Of a stretch of DNA of 64,000 nucleotides, positions 51,238-59,810 are shown in pieces. The notes beneath the pieces were generated by a model. It had not been told where the DNA came from. It did no database searches and saw only the letters and a program-made list of their open reading frames with translations. The DNA is from Flavobacteriales bacterium (GTDB lineage: Bacteria > Bacteroidota > Bacteroidia > JACJYZ01). The DNA lies in contig JACJYZ010000004.1 in NCBI GenBank assembly GCA_020635855.1, positions 1 to 64,000 on the forward strand, in the 5' to 3' direction. The translations under genes were made by a program, and so were the position numbers. The first letter of the stretch is position 1; every line of letters begins with the position of its first letter.

Positions 51238-52512
51238 CTACACCACTTTTACAAGGTAGTAGTTCTTCTTGCCTTTCTGGGCCAGGATGTAACGGTTGTT
51301 CAGCAAATGTCCGGCATTCACCTGCACATCGCCTTCCACCTTCTCCTTGTTGATGGACACACCTCCGCTTTGCAGCATCCGGCGTGCCTCTCCCTTGCTG
51401 GGGAAGATCTGCGTTTTGGTGGTAAGGAACTCCAGCAGATCCAGGCCGGCTTCCACTTCCGACTTGGGCAGCTCCACCTGGGGCACACCTTCGAATACCG
51501 ACAACAACTGACTTTCCGATAGTTCCCTGAGTTGCTCGTTGGTGCCCTTCCCGAACAGGATATCAGCCGCCTGCATGGCAAGCCTATATGCTTCCGGTGA
51601 ATGTACCAGTGAAGTCACTTCCTCCGCGATGCGATTTTGCAATAGGCGCAGGTGTGGTTCGGCTGCATGGGCCTTTTCCAGGGCCAGCACTTCTTCCTGT
51701 GGCAGGAGGGTGAAGATACGGATGTACCGCACAGAATCCTCATCGGAACTGTTCAGCCAGAACTGGGCGAACTTATAAGGTGATGTGCGTTCGGGATCCA
51801 GCCATACATTGCCTTCCTCGGTTTTTCCGAACTTGGATCCGTCGGCTTTGGTCACCAGCGGCGAGGTCAGCGCAAAGGCCTCTCCTCCATCTTTCCTGCG
51901 GATCAGTTCCGTGCCGGTAACGATGTTGCCCCATTGATCGGAGCCACCCATCTGCAGGCGGCAACCGTTGTGTTTGTATAGATGATAAAAATCGTAACCC
52001 TGCACCAGCTGGTAAGTGAACTCTGTAAAAGACAGGCCGGTCTCCAGGCGCTTCTGAACCGAATCTTTCCCCATCATGTAGTTCACGGTGATGTGCTTGC
52101 CCACATCGCGGATGAACTCGAGGAAACCCATCTTCCCGAACCAATCGTAATTGTTCACCATTTGTGCTGCATTGGGCTGATCGCCGAACACGAGGAATTT
52201 CTCCAGCTGTTTTTTAATGCAATCCGCATTGTGGCGAATCACATCTTCCGAGAGCAGGTTACGTTCCTGGGATTTGCCGGATGGATCACCCACCATGCCG
52301 GTGGCTCCACCCACAAGGGCGAACGGCTTATGGCCGCAGCGCTGGAAATGCATCAGCAACATGATCTGTACCATGCTGCCTATGTGCAATGAATCGGCGG
52401 TGGGGTCAAATCCGATGTAACCGGATGTCATTTCCTTCTGGAGTTGTTCTTCCGTTCCGGGCATGATGTCGTGGATCATGCCGCGCCACCTGAGTTCTTC
52501 AACAAAATTCAT
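51238..52512 (-). CDS. tyrS: Tyrosyl-tRNA synthetase
   Basis: A 424-residue class I aminoacyl-tRNA synthetase. It carries GFDPTADSLHIGSM with the HIGH motif, YDFYHLYKHNGCRLQMGGSDQWGNI for tyrosine binding (only the QMGGSDQWGN core is diagnostic), KFGKTEEGNVWLD as the KMSKS-type loop, and an S4 RNA-binding domain at about 355-424 (GEARRMLQSGGVSINKEKV). Length is normal. It is monocistronic: own promoter upstream, repeat element downstream. Confidence 0.96.
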   Translation of the reverse strand: MNFVEELRWRGMIHDIMPGTEEQLQKEMTSGYIGFDPTADSLHIGSMVQIMLLMHFQRCGHKPFALVGGATGMVGDPSGKSQERNLLSEDVIRHNADCIKKQLEKFLVFGDQPNAAQMVNNYDWFGKMGFLEFIRDVGKHITVNYMMGKDSVQKRLETGLSFTEFTYQLVQGYDFYHLYKHNGCRLQMGGSDQWGNIVTGTELIRRKDGGEAFALTSPLVTKADGSKFGKTEEGNVWLDPERTSPYKFAQFWLNSSDEDSVRYIRIFTLLPQEEVLALEKAHAAEPHLRLLQNRIAEEVTSLVHSPEAYRLAMQAADILFGKGTNEQLRELSESQLLSVFEGVPQVELPKSEVEAGLDLLEFLTTKTQIFPSKGEARRMLQSGGVSINKEKVEGDVQVNAGHLLNNRYILAQKGKKNYYLVKVV

Positions 52513-52532
52513 GTGCGGTTTTTTTTAAGGCT

Positions 52533-52540
52533 AGCAAAGA
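52533..52540 (-). promoter_or_regulatory. -7 promoter box for tyrS (TATCTTTG)
   Basis: Exact TAnnTTTG match on the minus strand, with TTGG about 18 bases further upstream as -33 box. It lies 20 bases before the tyrS start. Confidence 0.7.
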
Positions 52541-52638
52541 TAGGGCAAAGCACCAAAAGCCCAAGGAGCTATGTTAAATCCACGTGATCTCACGTCCATT
52601 ACGGGAAACACGTATTTTTCCCTTTGCCGGGAAGATCA

Positions 52639-52646
52639 TATCTTTA
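52639..52646 (+). promoter_or_regulatory. -7 promoter box (TATCTTTA) abutting the epimerase start
   Basis: TAnnTTTG with a final A. Four bases (TCGC) separate it from the ATG at 52651, the same geometry as at 49818. Confidence 0.55.
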
Positions 52647-52650
52647 TCGC

Positions 52651-53700
52651 ATGATTCTGGTCACAGGAGGTACGGGATTACTGGGCTCTCACCTGATGTA
52701 TGATCTGGTGAACAAGGGGTACCATGTAAGGGCCTTGCGTCGCAAGGGAAGCGAGGTGCATCTCACACGCGAGGTGTTTTCCTATTACTGTGAGGATCCG
52801 GAAGCACTGTTCAGCAAGATCGAATGGGTGGAAGGCGATGTACTTGACATCTTCGCCCTTCAGGATGCCCTCCAGGGTGTGGACCAGGTGTTCCATTGCG
52901 CCGCCATGGTTTCTTTCAATCCCTCCACCAAAAGCAAAATGATGCAGGTGAATGTGGAAGGCACAGCCAACATGGTGAACCTGGCACTTGAAACGGGCGT
53001 CAAAAAATTCGGCTATGTAAGTTCCATCGCTGCGCTGGGCCGTGCCGGTTCCGACGGTGGTGTGGTAACCGAGAAGAGCGAATGGAAACCTTCCGCAGAC
53101 AATTCAATGTATTCCGTCAGCAAGTACTACGGGGAACGCGAGGTATGGCGGGGCATTGCGGAAGGACTCAACGCATACATCATCAACCCTTCTGTCATCA
53201 TCGGGCCTGGCAACTGGCGTCGTGGTAGTGCCAGCCTGTTCTACAAAGTATGGGACGGCCTCCGGTATTACACCTCCGGCATCAACGGCTTTGTGGATGT
53301 ACGTGACGTAAGTGCTTCCATGATCCGGTTGATGGAAGAAGACATCAGCAACGAGCGCTTCATCATATCTTCCGAAAACTGTCCGTACAAACTGGTGTTC
53401 GAATGGATGGCGGAAGTGATGGGGAAAAGCAAGGCCAGCAAAGAAGCAGGATACATTGTAAGCGAGATGGCATGGCGCTTTGAAAGCCTGCGATCAGCTG
53501 TCACCGGATCCAAACCGCTGATCACGCGCGAAACAGCCCGGATGGCGAACCGGCAGTACTTCTATTCGAATGAAAAAATCGTAAAAACGGTGGGCATGCG
53601 TTTCATTCCTGTTGAGAAGGCGGTGAAAGATACGGCCGAGATCTTCCTGCGTACCTTCATGCCATCCATGTCTTCTCAGGGCAGAAACGTTCCGGCATGA
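52651..53700 (+). CDS. NAD-dependent epimerase/dehydratase (extended SDR)
   Basis: A 349-residue Rossmann-fold enzyme. MILVTGGTGLLGSHLMYDL gives the nucleotide-binding glycine motif at 5-11; the catalytic YSVSKYYGE lies near 153-161 with an upstream serine in YVSSIAALG. GPGNWRRGSASLF and VDVRDVSASMIRLME are typical of extended SDR proteins. It could act on nucleotide sugars or on sterol- or flavonoid-like substrates, and the sequence does not decide. Start at 52651 follows the -7 box by four bases and is preferred over 52624. It converges on the DUF4296 gene. Confidence 0.88.
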   Translation: MILVTGGTGLLGSHLMYDLVNKGYHVRALRRKGSEVHLTREVFSYYCEDPEALFSKIEWVEGDVLDIFALQDALQGVDQVFHCAAMVSFNPSTKSKMMQVNVEGTANMVNLALETGVKKFGYVSSIAALGRAGSDGGVVTEKSEWKPSADNSMYSVSKYYGEREVWRGIAEGLNAYIINPSVIIGPGNWRRGSASLFYKVWDGLRYYTSGINGFVDVRDVSASMIRLMEEDISNERFIISSENCPYKLVFEWMAEVMGKSKASKEAGYIVSEMAWRFESLRSAVTGSKPLITRETARMANRQYFYSNEKIVKTVGMRFIPVEKAVKDTAEIFLRTFMPSMSSQGRNVPA

Positions 53701-53701
53701 T

Positions 53702-54052
53702 TTATTTGGCGGCTTCAGTCACCTCCAGACGCCCCAGTTCATCCACCACTTCTTCATAGATTTCCAGCATCAGTTCAGGGTGATGGCGGTAAAATGAAAA
53801 GCTGCTGTCGAAACGTTCACGGCTTACGTGGAACTTTTCGTACACAAAGTCATAGGCCTGGTAATGCAGGCGTTGATCACCCGGCAGTTTGTTCAGGTTG
53901 GCGGCACCTTCCACCAGTTGAATATCAACCATCATGGATGTCATGGTATCTTGTGGAATCACTGCGGCGGGAATCAGCACCTTTTCCTCTTCCTCGTGGC
54001 ATGCTCCCAGCAGCAACGCCGTAACGGCCATGGCCCGGATAGAATGCTTCAT
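53702..54052 (-). CDS. DUF4296 lipoprotein
   Basis: A 116-residue lipoprotein: hydrophobic N-terminus and a lipobox LLGAC with the lipidated cysteine at 18. The body matches DUF4296: PQDTMTSMMVDIQLVEGAAN, then YDFVYEKFHVSRERFDSSF with YRHHPELMLEIYEEVV. Function unknown; predicted helical and periplasm-facing. Its start overlaps the pyrC stop by four bases, so it is the last gene of the dpm-pyrC unit. Confidence 0.88.
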   Translation of the reverse strand: MKHSIRAMAVTALLLGACHEEEEKVLIPAAVIPQDTMTSMMVDIQLVEGAANLNKLPGDQRLHYQAYDFVYEKFHVSRERFDSSFSFYRHHPELMLEIYEEVVDELGRLEVTEAAK

Positions 54053-55404
54053 CGCTGTGCGTCAAATTCCAATCGTTCGCCCCGGATATCTTCATTGAAC
54101 GTTCCCTGATCGTATACCAGTTTACCGTTCACATAAGTACCTACCACCCGGGCATGAAAAGTCTGACCTTCGAACGGCGACCATCCGCATTTATAGAAAA
54201 GGTTGTTTCGGTTGACCTCCCAGGGATCGTTCAGGTTTACCAGCACCAGGTCGGCCTTGTATCCTTTGCGGATGTATCCACGGTTGCGCAGGCGGAAGGC
54301 AATGGCAGGAGCGTGGCAGAACTTCTCCACGAGTTGCACCGGCGACATCACCCCTTGCCGGCACAGCTCCAGAGCCGCCACAAGTGCATGTTGCACCAGT
54401 GGGCCGCCGGAGGGGGCTTTCATATAAGGTTGCTCCTTTTCCTCCAGTGTATGTGGCGCATGGTCGGTGGCAAGTACATCGATGCGGTTGTCAATCAGGG
54501 CAGCCCGAACGGCATTGCGGTCGGTTTCGGTTTTTACAGCCGGATTCCACTTGATGAAGTTGCCTTTCGACACGTAATCCTTATCGGTGAACCAAAGGTG
54601 ATGAATGCAGGCTTCCGCTGTGATACGCTTTTCGGTCAGAGGTTTTGATCCATCAAACAGGCTCAGCTCTTTTTCTGTGGATATGTGCAGGATGTGAAAA
54701 CGGGTGTTGTTCCGCACTGCCAGTTCCACGGCAAGGGAAGAAGATTTATAACAAGCCTCCGCCGAACGGATCAACGGGTGCACCGATGCAGGCATCACAT
54801 CGCCGTATTTTTCCCTGTAAACAGCCATGTTGTGTCGGATGGTGGCCTCGTCTTCGCAATGGGCAGCCAGCAACGTGGGGCATTCTGCAAACAATCCTTC
54901 CAGCGTTTTGCGGTCGTCGACCAGCATGTTCCCGGTGGATGACCCCATGAAGACTTTGACACCGCAAACACGCGTGGCATCGGTTTTCAGCACTTCATCC
55001 AGGTTATCGTTGGAAGCCCCCATGTAAAACGAATAGTTGGCGAGCGACACTTCTGCGGCCCGCTGATACTTGACTTCCAGCAGTTCCTGTGTGAGCGTGT
55101 TGGGCACCGTATTGGGCATTTCCATAAAGGAAGTGATTCCACCGGCAACGGCAGCCCTGGACTCTGTGGTCAGGTCGGCTTTGTGGGTAAGGCCGGGTTC
55201 CCGGAAATGCACCTGGTCATCAATGGCACCGGGCAACAGGTGAAGTCCGTTCGCATCCCTGACATCCGGTTGTCGCCGCATCCATTCCTCAGGCGGTGCA
55301 TCGCCCCTGTAGACGGCTGCAATGGTATCATCCGATATCACCACACCACCCAGGTACGATTCACCTTCGTTGATGATGATGGCGTTTTTGATCAGCGTTG
55401 GCAT
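54049..55404 (-). CDS. pyrC: Dihydroorotase
   Basis: A 451-residue metal enzyme for the third step of pyrimidine synthesis (carbamoyl-aspartate to dihydroorotate). Marks: PGAIDDQVHFREPGLTHKAD, the lysine expected to be carboxylated in VKVFMGSSTGN, metal histidines in AAHCEDEAT and FHILHISTEKE, and the catalytic aspartate in VLATDHAPHTLEEK. The first histidine of the usual HxH motif is glutamine (DQVH), which I recall as common in Bacteroidota forms. Hydantoinase-like alternatives are less likely. It starts three bases after the dpm stop. Confidence 0.92.
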   Translation of the reverse strand: MPTLIKNAIIINEGESYLGGVVISDDTIAAVYRGDAPPEEWMRRQPDVRDANGLHLLPGAIDDQVHFREPGLTHKADLTTESRAAVAGGITSFMEMPNTVPNTLTQELLEVKYQRAAEVSLANYSFYMGASNDNLDEVLKTDATRVCGVKVFMGSSTGNMLVDDRKTLEGLFAECPTLLAAHCEDEATIRHNMAVYREKYGDVMPASVHPLIRSAEACYKSSSLAVELAVRNNTRFHILHISTEKELSLFDGSKPLTEKRITAEACIHHLWFTDKDYVSKGNFIKWNPAVKTETDRNAVRAALIDNRIDVLATDHAPHTLEEKEQPYMKAPSGGPLVQHALVAALELCRQGVMSPVQLVEKFCHAPAIAFRLRNRGYIRKGYKADLVLVNLNDPWEVNRNNLFYKCGWSPFEGQTFHARVVGTYVNGKLVYDQGTFNEDIRGERLEFDAQR

Positions 55405-55407
55405 GAT

Positions 55408-56163
55408 CTATTTGTCTTTCTTTCTATAAGTTGAGAAGAAGCTCTTCAGTTTCATTTGCAGTACACCGAAGATCGCTTCCCGGAAAATACCGCGTGACAT
55501 CTTGGATTGCCCCACGGTTCGGTCGGTGAAGATAATGGGAACCTCCACAATGTTGAAACCGAGTTTCCAGGTGGCAAATTTCATTTCTATCTGGAAGGCA
55601 TAACCCATGAACCTGATCTTATTCAGATCAATGGTTTTCAGAACTGTATCGCGGTAGCATTTGAAGCCCGCGGTTGTATCACGGATCTTCATGCCGGTAA
55701 CGAAACGAACATATACAGAGGCATAGTACGACATCAGCACACGCCCCATGGGCCAGTTCACCACATTCACCCCGTTGCAGTACCGCGAGCCGACGGCCAG
55801 GTCGGCACCCTGGTTGCAACATGCGTCGCGCAGGCGAAGCAGGTCTTTTGGATTATGAGAGAAGTCCGCATCCATTTCGAAGAGGTAGGTGTAGCCTTTG
55901 TCGAGTGCCCATCCAAAGCCGTGTATATAGGCCGTTCCCAGACCAAGTTTACCGGATCTTTCTTCGATGAAGAGCCGGTCGGGGAATTGTTTCATTTCCT
56001 GCTTGACGATGTCTGCGGTACCATCAGGGGACCCGTCATCAATAATCAGAACATGAAACGGGAAGTCGAGCTCCATGACCGCAGCAATGATCTGGCGTAT
56101 GTTGTCCTTTTCATTGTAAGTCGGGATGATGACCAGGCTGTCAGATGTCGGCTGTCCGGGCAT
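55408..56163 (-). CDS. Polyprenol-monophosphomannose synthase-like glycosyltransferase
   Basis: A 251-residue GT2 enzyme without membrane segments. VIIPTYNEKDNIRQII starts the fold, LIIDDGSPDGTADIV binds the nucleotide sugar, and FEMDADFSHNPKDLLRL holds the DxD-type site; RDTTAGFKCYRD is typical of dolichyl-phosphate mannose synthases. The product, a polyprenyl-phosphate sugar, would feed GT-C enzymes such as the one at 38457. Whether the sugar is mannose or glucose is undecided. It is the first gene of a unit with pyrC and the DUF4296 gene. Confidence 0.88.
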   Translation of the reverse strand: MPGQPTSDSLVIIPTYNEKDNIRQIIAAVMELDFPFHVLIIDDGSPDGTADIVKQEMKQFPDRLFIEERSGKLGLGTAYIHGFGWALDKGYTYLFEMDADFSHNPKDLLRLRDACCNQGADLAVGSRYCNGVNVVNWPMGRVLMSYYASVYVRFVTGMKIRDTTAGFKCYRDTVLKTIDLNKIRFMGYAFQIEMKFATWKLGFNIVEVPIIFTDRTVGQSKMSRGIFREAIFGVLQMKLKSFFSTYRKKDK

Positions 56164-56244
56164 AATGGGCTAATATACGGATGTACACGGAAGTAAATGC
56201 AAAGTTCTGTTAAATGACCTCAACGGGGCCATTCAACCATTATT

Positions 56245-56685
56245 TCAACCCAGCACACGCCGTAAGTAGTTGATCTGACCAAGGTGATAACTCAGGTGAC
56301 CGAGCAGGTGCATGATAAAATGCCCTATGGTCATGTCGCGGTCGAAGACTTTGACGGGGTATGGTATATTTACGTCTGTTCCTTTCAGTGACCCGAGGAT
56401 TTGCAGCACTGTTTCCCGGCATGTCCTAATCTCTGAAGCAACTTCCTGCCGACTCAGGCCTTTTGTATTAAATTCCTTGTCGCGCTCACGCACATAGCCG
56501 GTATTGCCCAGGACCGCACCGATGAAATGGTTCAGGTTACCGCAAAGATGGAGGGCCAGATTGCCTCCACTGTTGCTGACCTGACCGATTATCTTCCACA
56601 ACGCATCGTCATCCGGAAAAGCAAGCACCTCTTCTTCCAGTTTGGTGAGGTCGCGCTGATAAAACTCATAGAAAGAATCAAACAT
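56245..56685 (-). CDS. DinB-like four-helix protein (DUF1572 type)
   Basis: A 146-residue helical protein of the DinB/YfiT-like superfamily. The pattern is ALHLCGNLNHFIGAVLG in helix 2 with a metal histidine, and FIMHLLGHLSYHLGQINYLR in helix 4 with two more, so the three-histidine metal site of the fold is present. No signal peptide. Members bind a divalent metal; some are thiol transferases. The specific reaction is unknown. Confidence 0.8.
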   Translation of the reverse strand: MFDSFYEFYQRDLTKLEEEVLAFPDDDALWKIIGQVSNSGGNLALHLCGNLNHFIGAVLGNTGYVRERDKEFNTKGLSRQEVASEIRTCRETVLQILGSLKGTDVNIPYPVKVFDRDMTIGHFIMHLLGHLSYHLGQINYLRRVLG

Positions 56686-56708
56686 AACTTTTCAATTTTA
56701 AGCGGGCA

Positions 56709-58622
56709 TCATGCACCCTCGGTAACCATCGTGGCACCCGCTGTGATTTCTTCCACCACACCCGGATCCAGCAGTGTACTGGTATCACCCAGGTGGGCGG
56801 CATCCCCTTCAGCCACTTTTCTCAGGATGCGTCGCATGATCTTTCCCGAACGCGTCTTGGGCAAGCCCGAAACAAACTGGATCTTATCCGGTTTTGCGAT
56901 GGGGCCTATGTTTTCAGTTACAATGGCAAGGATCTCTTTTCTTAAAGCCTGTTCATCTTCGGGTTTGTGGTGGCAGATGACGTACGCGTAGATTCCCTGT
57001 CCTTTGATGTGATGCGGATATCCTACCACGGCCGATTCTACCACCGACGCATGTTCATTGATTGCGTTTTCGATTTCAGCAGTACCCAAGCGGTGTCCGG
57101 ATACGTTGATCACATCATCTACGCGGCCGGTGATGCGGTAGTAACCTTCCTCATCACGCCTGGAACCATCACCCGTAAAGTACAGGTTTTTATAAGTAGA
57201 GAAATACGTTTGTCGGCAACGTTCATGGTCACCGTATGTCGTCCTGATCATGGAGGGCCACGGAAAACTGATGCACAGATTGCCTTCTGCCGGATTCCCT
57301 TTCAATTCCTTTCCTTCGTGATCCACAATCATCATTTGGACACCGGGAAGCGGAAGTGTTGCGAAAGTCGGCTTCAGGGGCGTGATTCCGGCCAATGCAG
57401 AAATCATGATGCCTCCCGTTTCGGTTTGCCACCAGGTATCCACAATCGGGCATTTCTCCTTGCCAATGTTCTTATGGTACCACTCCCATGCTTCGTGGTT
57501 AATGGGTTCTCCCACGGACCCCAACACCTTGAGTGAAGACAGGTCATAAGGTTCTACAAACGATGTGCCCATGGCTTCAAGCGCACGGATCGCGGTAGGG
57601 GCTGTATAGAAAATGTTCACCTTGTATTTGTCGACCACCTGCCAGAACCTTCCGGCATCGGGCCAGGTGGGAATGCCTTCGAAGAGCACGGAGGTGGCGC
57701 CGGCCAGCAGCGGGCCATACACCATATACGTATGGCCTGTGATCCAGCCTACATCGGCCGTACACCAATATACCTGACCTTCTTCATACTGGAACACATT
57801 GCGAAATGAGTATTCCGCATACACCATGTATCCGCCGGTGGTATGCACCACACCTTTGGGTTTGCCGGTTGAACCTGATGTATATAGGATGAAGAGCATG
57901 TCTTCGGCATCCATTTCCTCCGGTGGACAATCCGCCGACATACCTTGTAATGCATCATGCAACCATACATCACGTCCGGCTGTCATGGTCACCTCCTCAC
58001 CTACACGTTTCTGCACGATCACATGTTGGATGGTGGGACAAGAAGCAAGTGCTTCATCACAAATATCCTTAAGGCGGATGGTCTTGTTTCCGCGGTAAGC
58101 ACCGTCAGCAGTAATGAGGATATTACAGGACGCGTCCTGAATGCGGTCGGCTAGGGATTTTGCAGAAAACCCCGCGAACACAACCGAATGAATGGCTCCA
58201 ATGCGGGCACATGCTAAGGTAGCGATGGCCAGATCAGGTGTCATGGGCATGTAAAGACAGATCCGGTCTCCTTTTTTTGCACCCATGGATTTCAGCATGT
58301 TGGCGAAACGGCATACGCGCTCGAACAACTCACCGTAGGTAATGGTTTCTCCCGAATCTCCGGGGTTATTTTTTTCCCAGTAAAATGCCACCTGATCCTT
58401 GCGGGCAGGCAGATGGCGATCAAGGCAATTCTCTGTAATGTTCAGTTTTCCTCCGAGGAACCACTTTACGTCAAATGGATGGAAGCTCCATTCCAACACC
58501 TTATCCCATTTTTTGCGCCAGGTAAAGGTTTCCGCAATCCCCGCCCAGTATCCTTCCGGATCCTTTACACTCTTTTCGTACTGTTCTTTGTAAGCATCGA
58601 AAGTTTGAATTTTCTGGATCAT
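56709..58622 (-). CDS. acs: Acetyl-CoA synthetase
   Basis: A 637-residue adenylate-forming enzyme making acetyl-CoA from acetate, ATP and CoA. Marks: YTSGSTGKPKGVVHTTGGY (phosphate loop), TWWQTETGGIM, TGRVDDVINVSGHRLGTAE (hinge region) and the C-terminal lysine in RSGKIMRRILR, the usual site of regulatory acetylation. Length is normal for Acs. It ends 24 bases before the DinB-like gene's upstream end and follows the deoxyhypusine-synthase-like gene by 45 bases. Confidence 0.96.
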   Translation of the reverse strand: MIQKIQTFDAYKEQYEKSVKDPEGYWAGIAETFTWRKKWDKVLEWSFHPFDVKWFLGGKLNITENCLDRHLPARKDQVAFYWEKNNPGDSGETITYGELFERVCRFANMLKSMGAKKGDRICLYMPMTPDLAIATLACARIGAIHSVVFAGFSAKSLADRIQDASCNILITADGAYRGNKTIRLKDICDEALASCPTIQHVIVQKRVGEEVTMTAGRDVWLHDALQGMSADCPPEEMDAEDMLFILYTSGSTGKPKGVVHTTGGYMVYAEYSFRNVFQYEEGQVYWCTADVGWITGHTYMVYGPLLAGATSVLFEGIPTWPDAGRFWQVVDKYKVNIFYTAPTAIRALEAMGTSFVEPYDLSSLKVLGSVGEPINHEAWEWYHKNIGKEKCPIVDTWWQTETGGIMISALAGITPLKPTFATLPLPGVQMMIVDHEGKELKGNPAEGNLCISFPWPSMIRTTYGDHERCRQTYFSTYKNLYFTGDGSRRDEEGYYRITGRVDDVINVSGHRLGTAEIENAINEHASVVESAVVGYPHHIKGQGIYAYVICHHKPEDEQALRKEILAIVTENIGPIAKPDKIQFVSGLPKTRSGKIMRRILRKVAEGDAAHLGDTSTLLDPGVVEEITAGATMVTEGA

Positions 58623-58667
58623 CGTTCGAATCTTTTTAAGGGCTCCGGAAGAACCGGTCTCCGGGAT

Positions 58668-59636
58668 TTACCAGCCCAGGATTTTTGCAAACATGAGCGG
58701 TGCCACAATGGAGGCGTCGGATTCAACAATGTGTTTGGGTGCTTCCACCGACAATTTTCCCCAGGTGATTTTCTCGTTGGGAACAGCTCCGGAATAGGAT
58801 CCGTAGCTGGTGGTAGAATCGGAAATCTGGCAGAAATAGCTCCACAGCGGAGTGTCTTCCCTCTCCATATCCTGGATAAGCATGGGAACAACGCAGATCG
58901 GGAAATCGCCGGCAATACCGCCTCCGATCTGGTAGAAACCTATGCCTTTTCCTTTTGAGTTTTCGGTATACCACTCGGCAAGGAACTCCATATATTCGAT
59001 CCCTGATCTGACCACCGAAGCGGTCAATTCCTTTTTGAGGCAATAGGAGGCAAAAATGTTCCCCAATGTAGAATCCTCCCAGCCGGGCACGATAATGGGA
59101 AGATTTTTCTGTGCTGCGGCAAGCATCCAGCTGTTCTTGGGATCAATCTGGTAGTATTGTTCAAGCACACCACTGGTCAGCATCTGGTAAAAGTACTGGT
59201 GCGGGAAGTAGCGTTCGTTCTTGTCCCTCGCGTTAGTCCATACCTGGTGGATATGTTTTTGCAAACGCCGGAAAGCTTCCTCTTCCGGAATGCAGGTATC
59301 GGTCACCCGGTTGAAACCATCATCCAACAGCGCTTTTTCGTCTGCCGGTGAAAGGTCCCGGTAGTTGGGCACACGCTTGTAAAAATCATGCGCGACCAGG
59401 TTGAAGACATCTTCTTCGAGGTTGGCCCCGGTACAGGAAATGATCTGTACTTTGTCCTGCCTGATCATTTCAGCCAGAGAAATACCCAACTCGGCCGTGC
59501 TCATGGCACCGGCCAGTGTGATCATCATCTTACCACCCGCATCCAGGTGAGCGATATAGCCGTCTGTGGCATCCTTCAATGCGGCTGCATTGAAATGCAA
59601 AAAATGCTTTTCTATAAAGTCAGTAATGGCACCCAT
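58668..59636 (-). CDS. Deoxyhypusine synthase-like protein lacking the usual active-site lysine
   Basis: A 322-residue NAD-fold protein of the deoxyhypusine synthase family. Marks: MMITLAGAMSTAELGI, QIISCTGANLEEDVFNL, NLPIIVPGWEDSTLGN, and the C-terminal GSYSGAVPNEKITWGKL. In eukaryotic enzymes the lysine that forms the enzyme-substrate imine is in GGGVVKHH; here the aligned loop reads GGGIAGDFP, with no lysine. Bacteria have no eIF5A, so hypusine formation is excluded anyway. A polyamine-linked reaction such as homospermidine formation is conceivable but the missing lysine speaks against it. The start at 59636 is chosen over one 36 codons upstream that adds an unrelated cysteine-rich stretch. 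Confidence 0.85.
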   Translation of the reverse strand: MGAITDFIEKHFLHFNAAALKDATDGYIAHLDAGGKMMITLAGAMSTAELGISLAEMIRQDKVQIISCTGANLEEDVFNLVAHDFYKRVPNYRDLSPADEKALLDDGFNRVTDTCIPEEEAFRRLQKHIHQVWTNARDKNERYFPHQYFYQMLTSGVLEQYYQIDPKNSWMLAAAQKNLPIIVPGWEDSTLGNIFASYCLKKELTASVVRSGIEYMEFLAEWYTENSKGKGIGFYQIGGGIAGDFPICVVPMLIQDMEREDTPLWSYFCQISDSTTSYGSYSGAVPNEKITWGKLSVEAPKHIVESDASIVAPLMFAKILGW

Positions 59637-59810
59637 TTGTTCAGAATTTGAAGCTATGATTGAACGCCAAAGGTAACATAAAAATGCTCTCGGGCAGGGT
59701 ATAAAAAGCTTCAGAAACAGATCACATTCCGACAACATGGCCACGTGAATGATTTGTTTCCTTTGCGACCAAGTTGACGGTCCCGTTTCCTGCGGGATGA
59801 CCCTGCGCTT

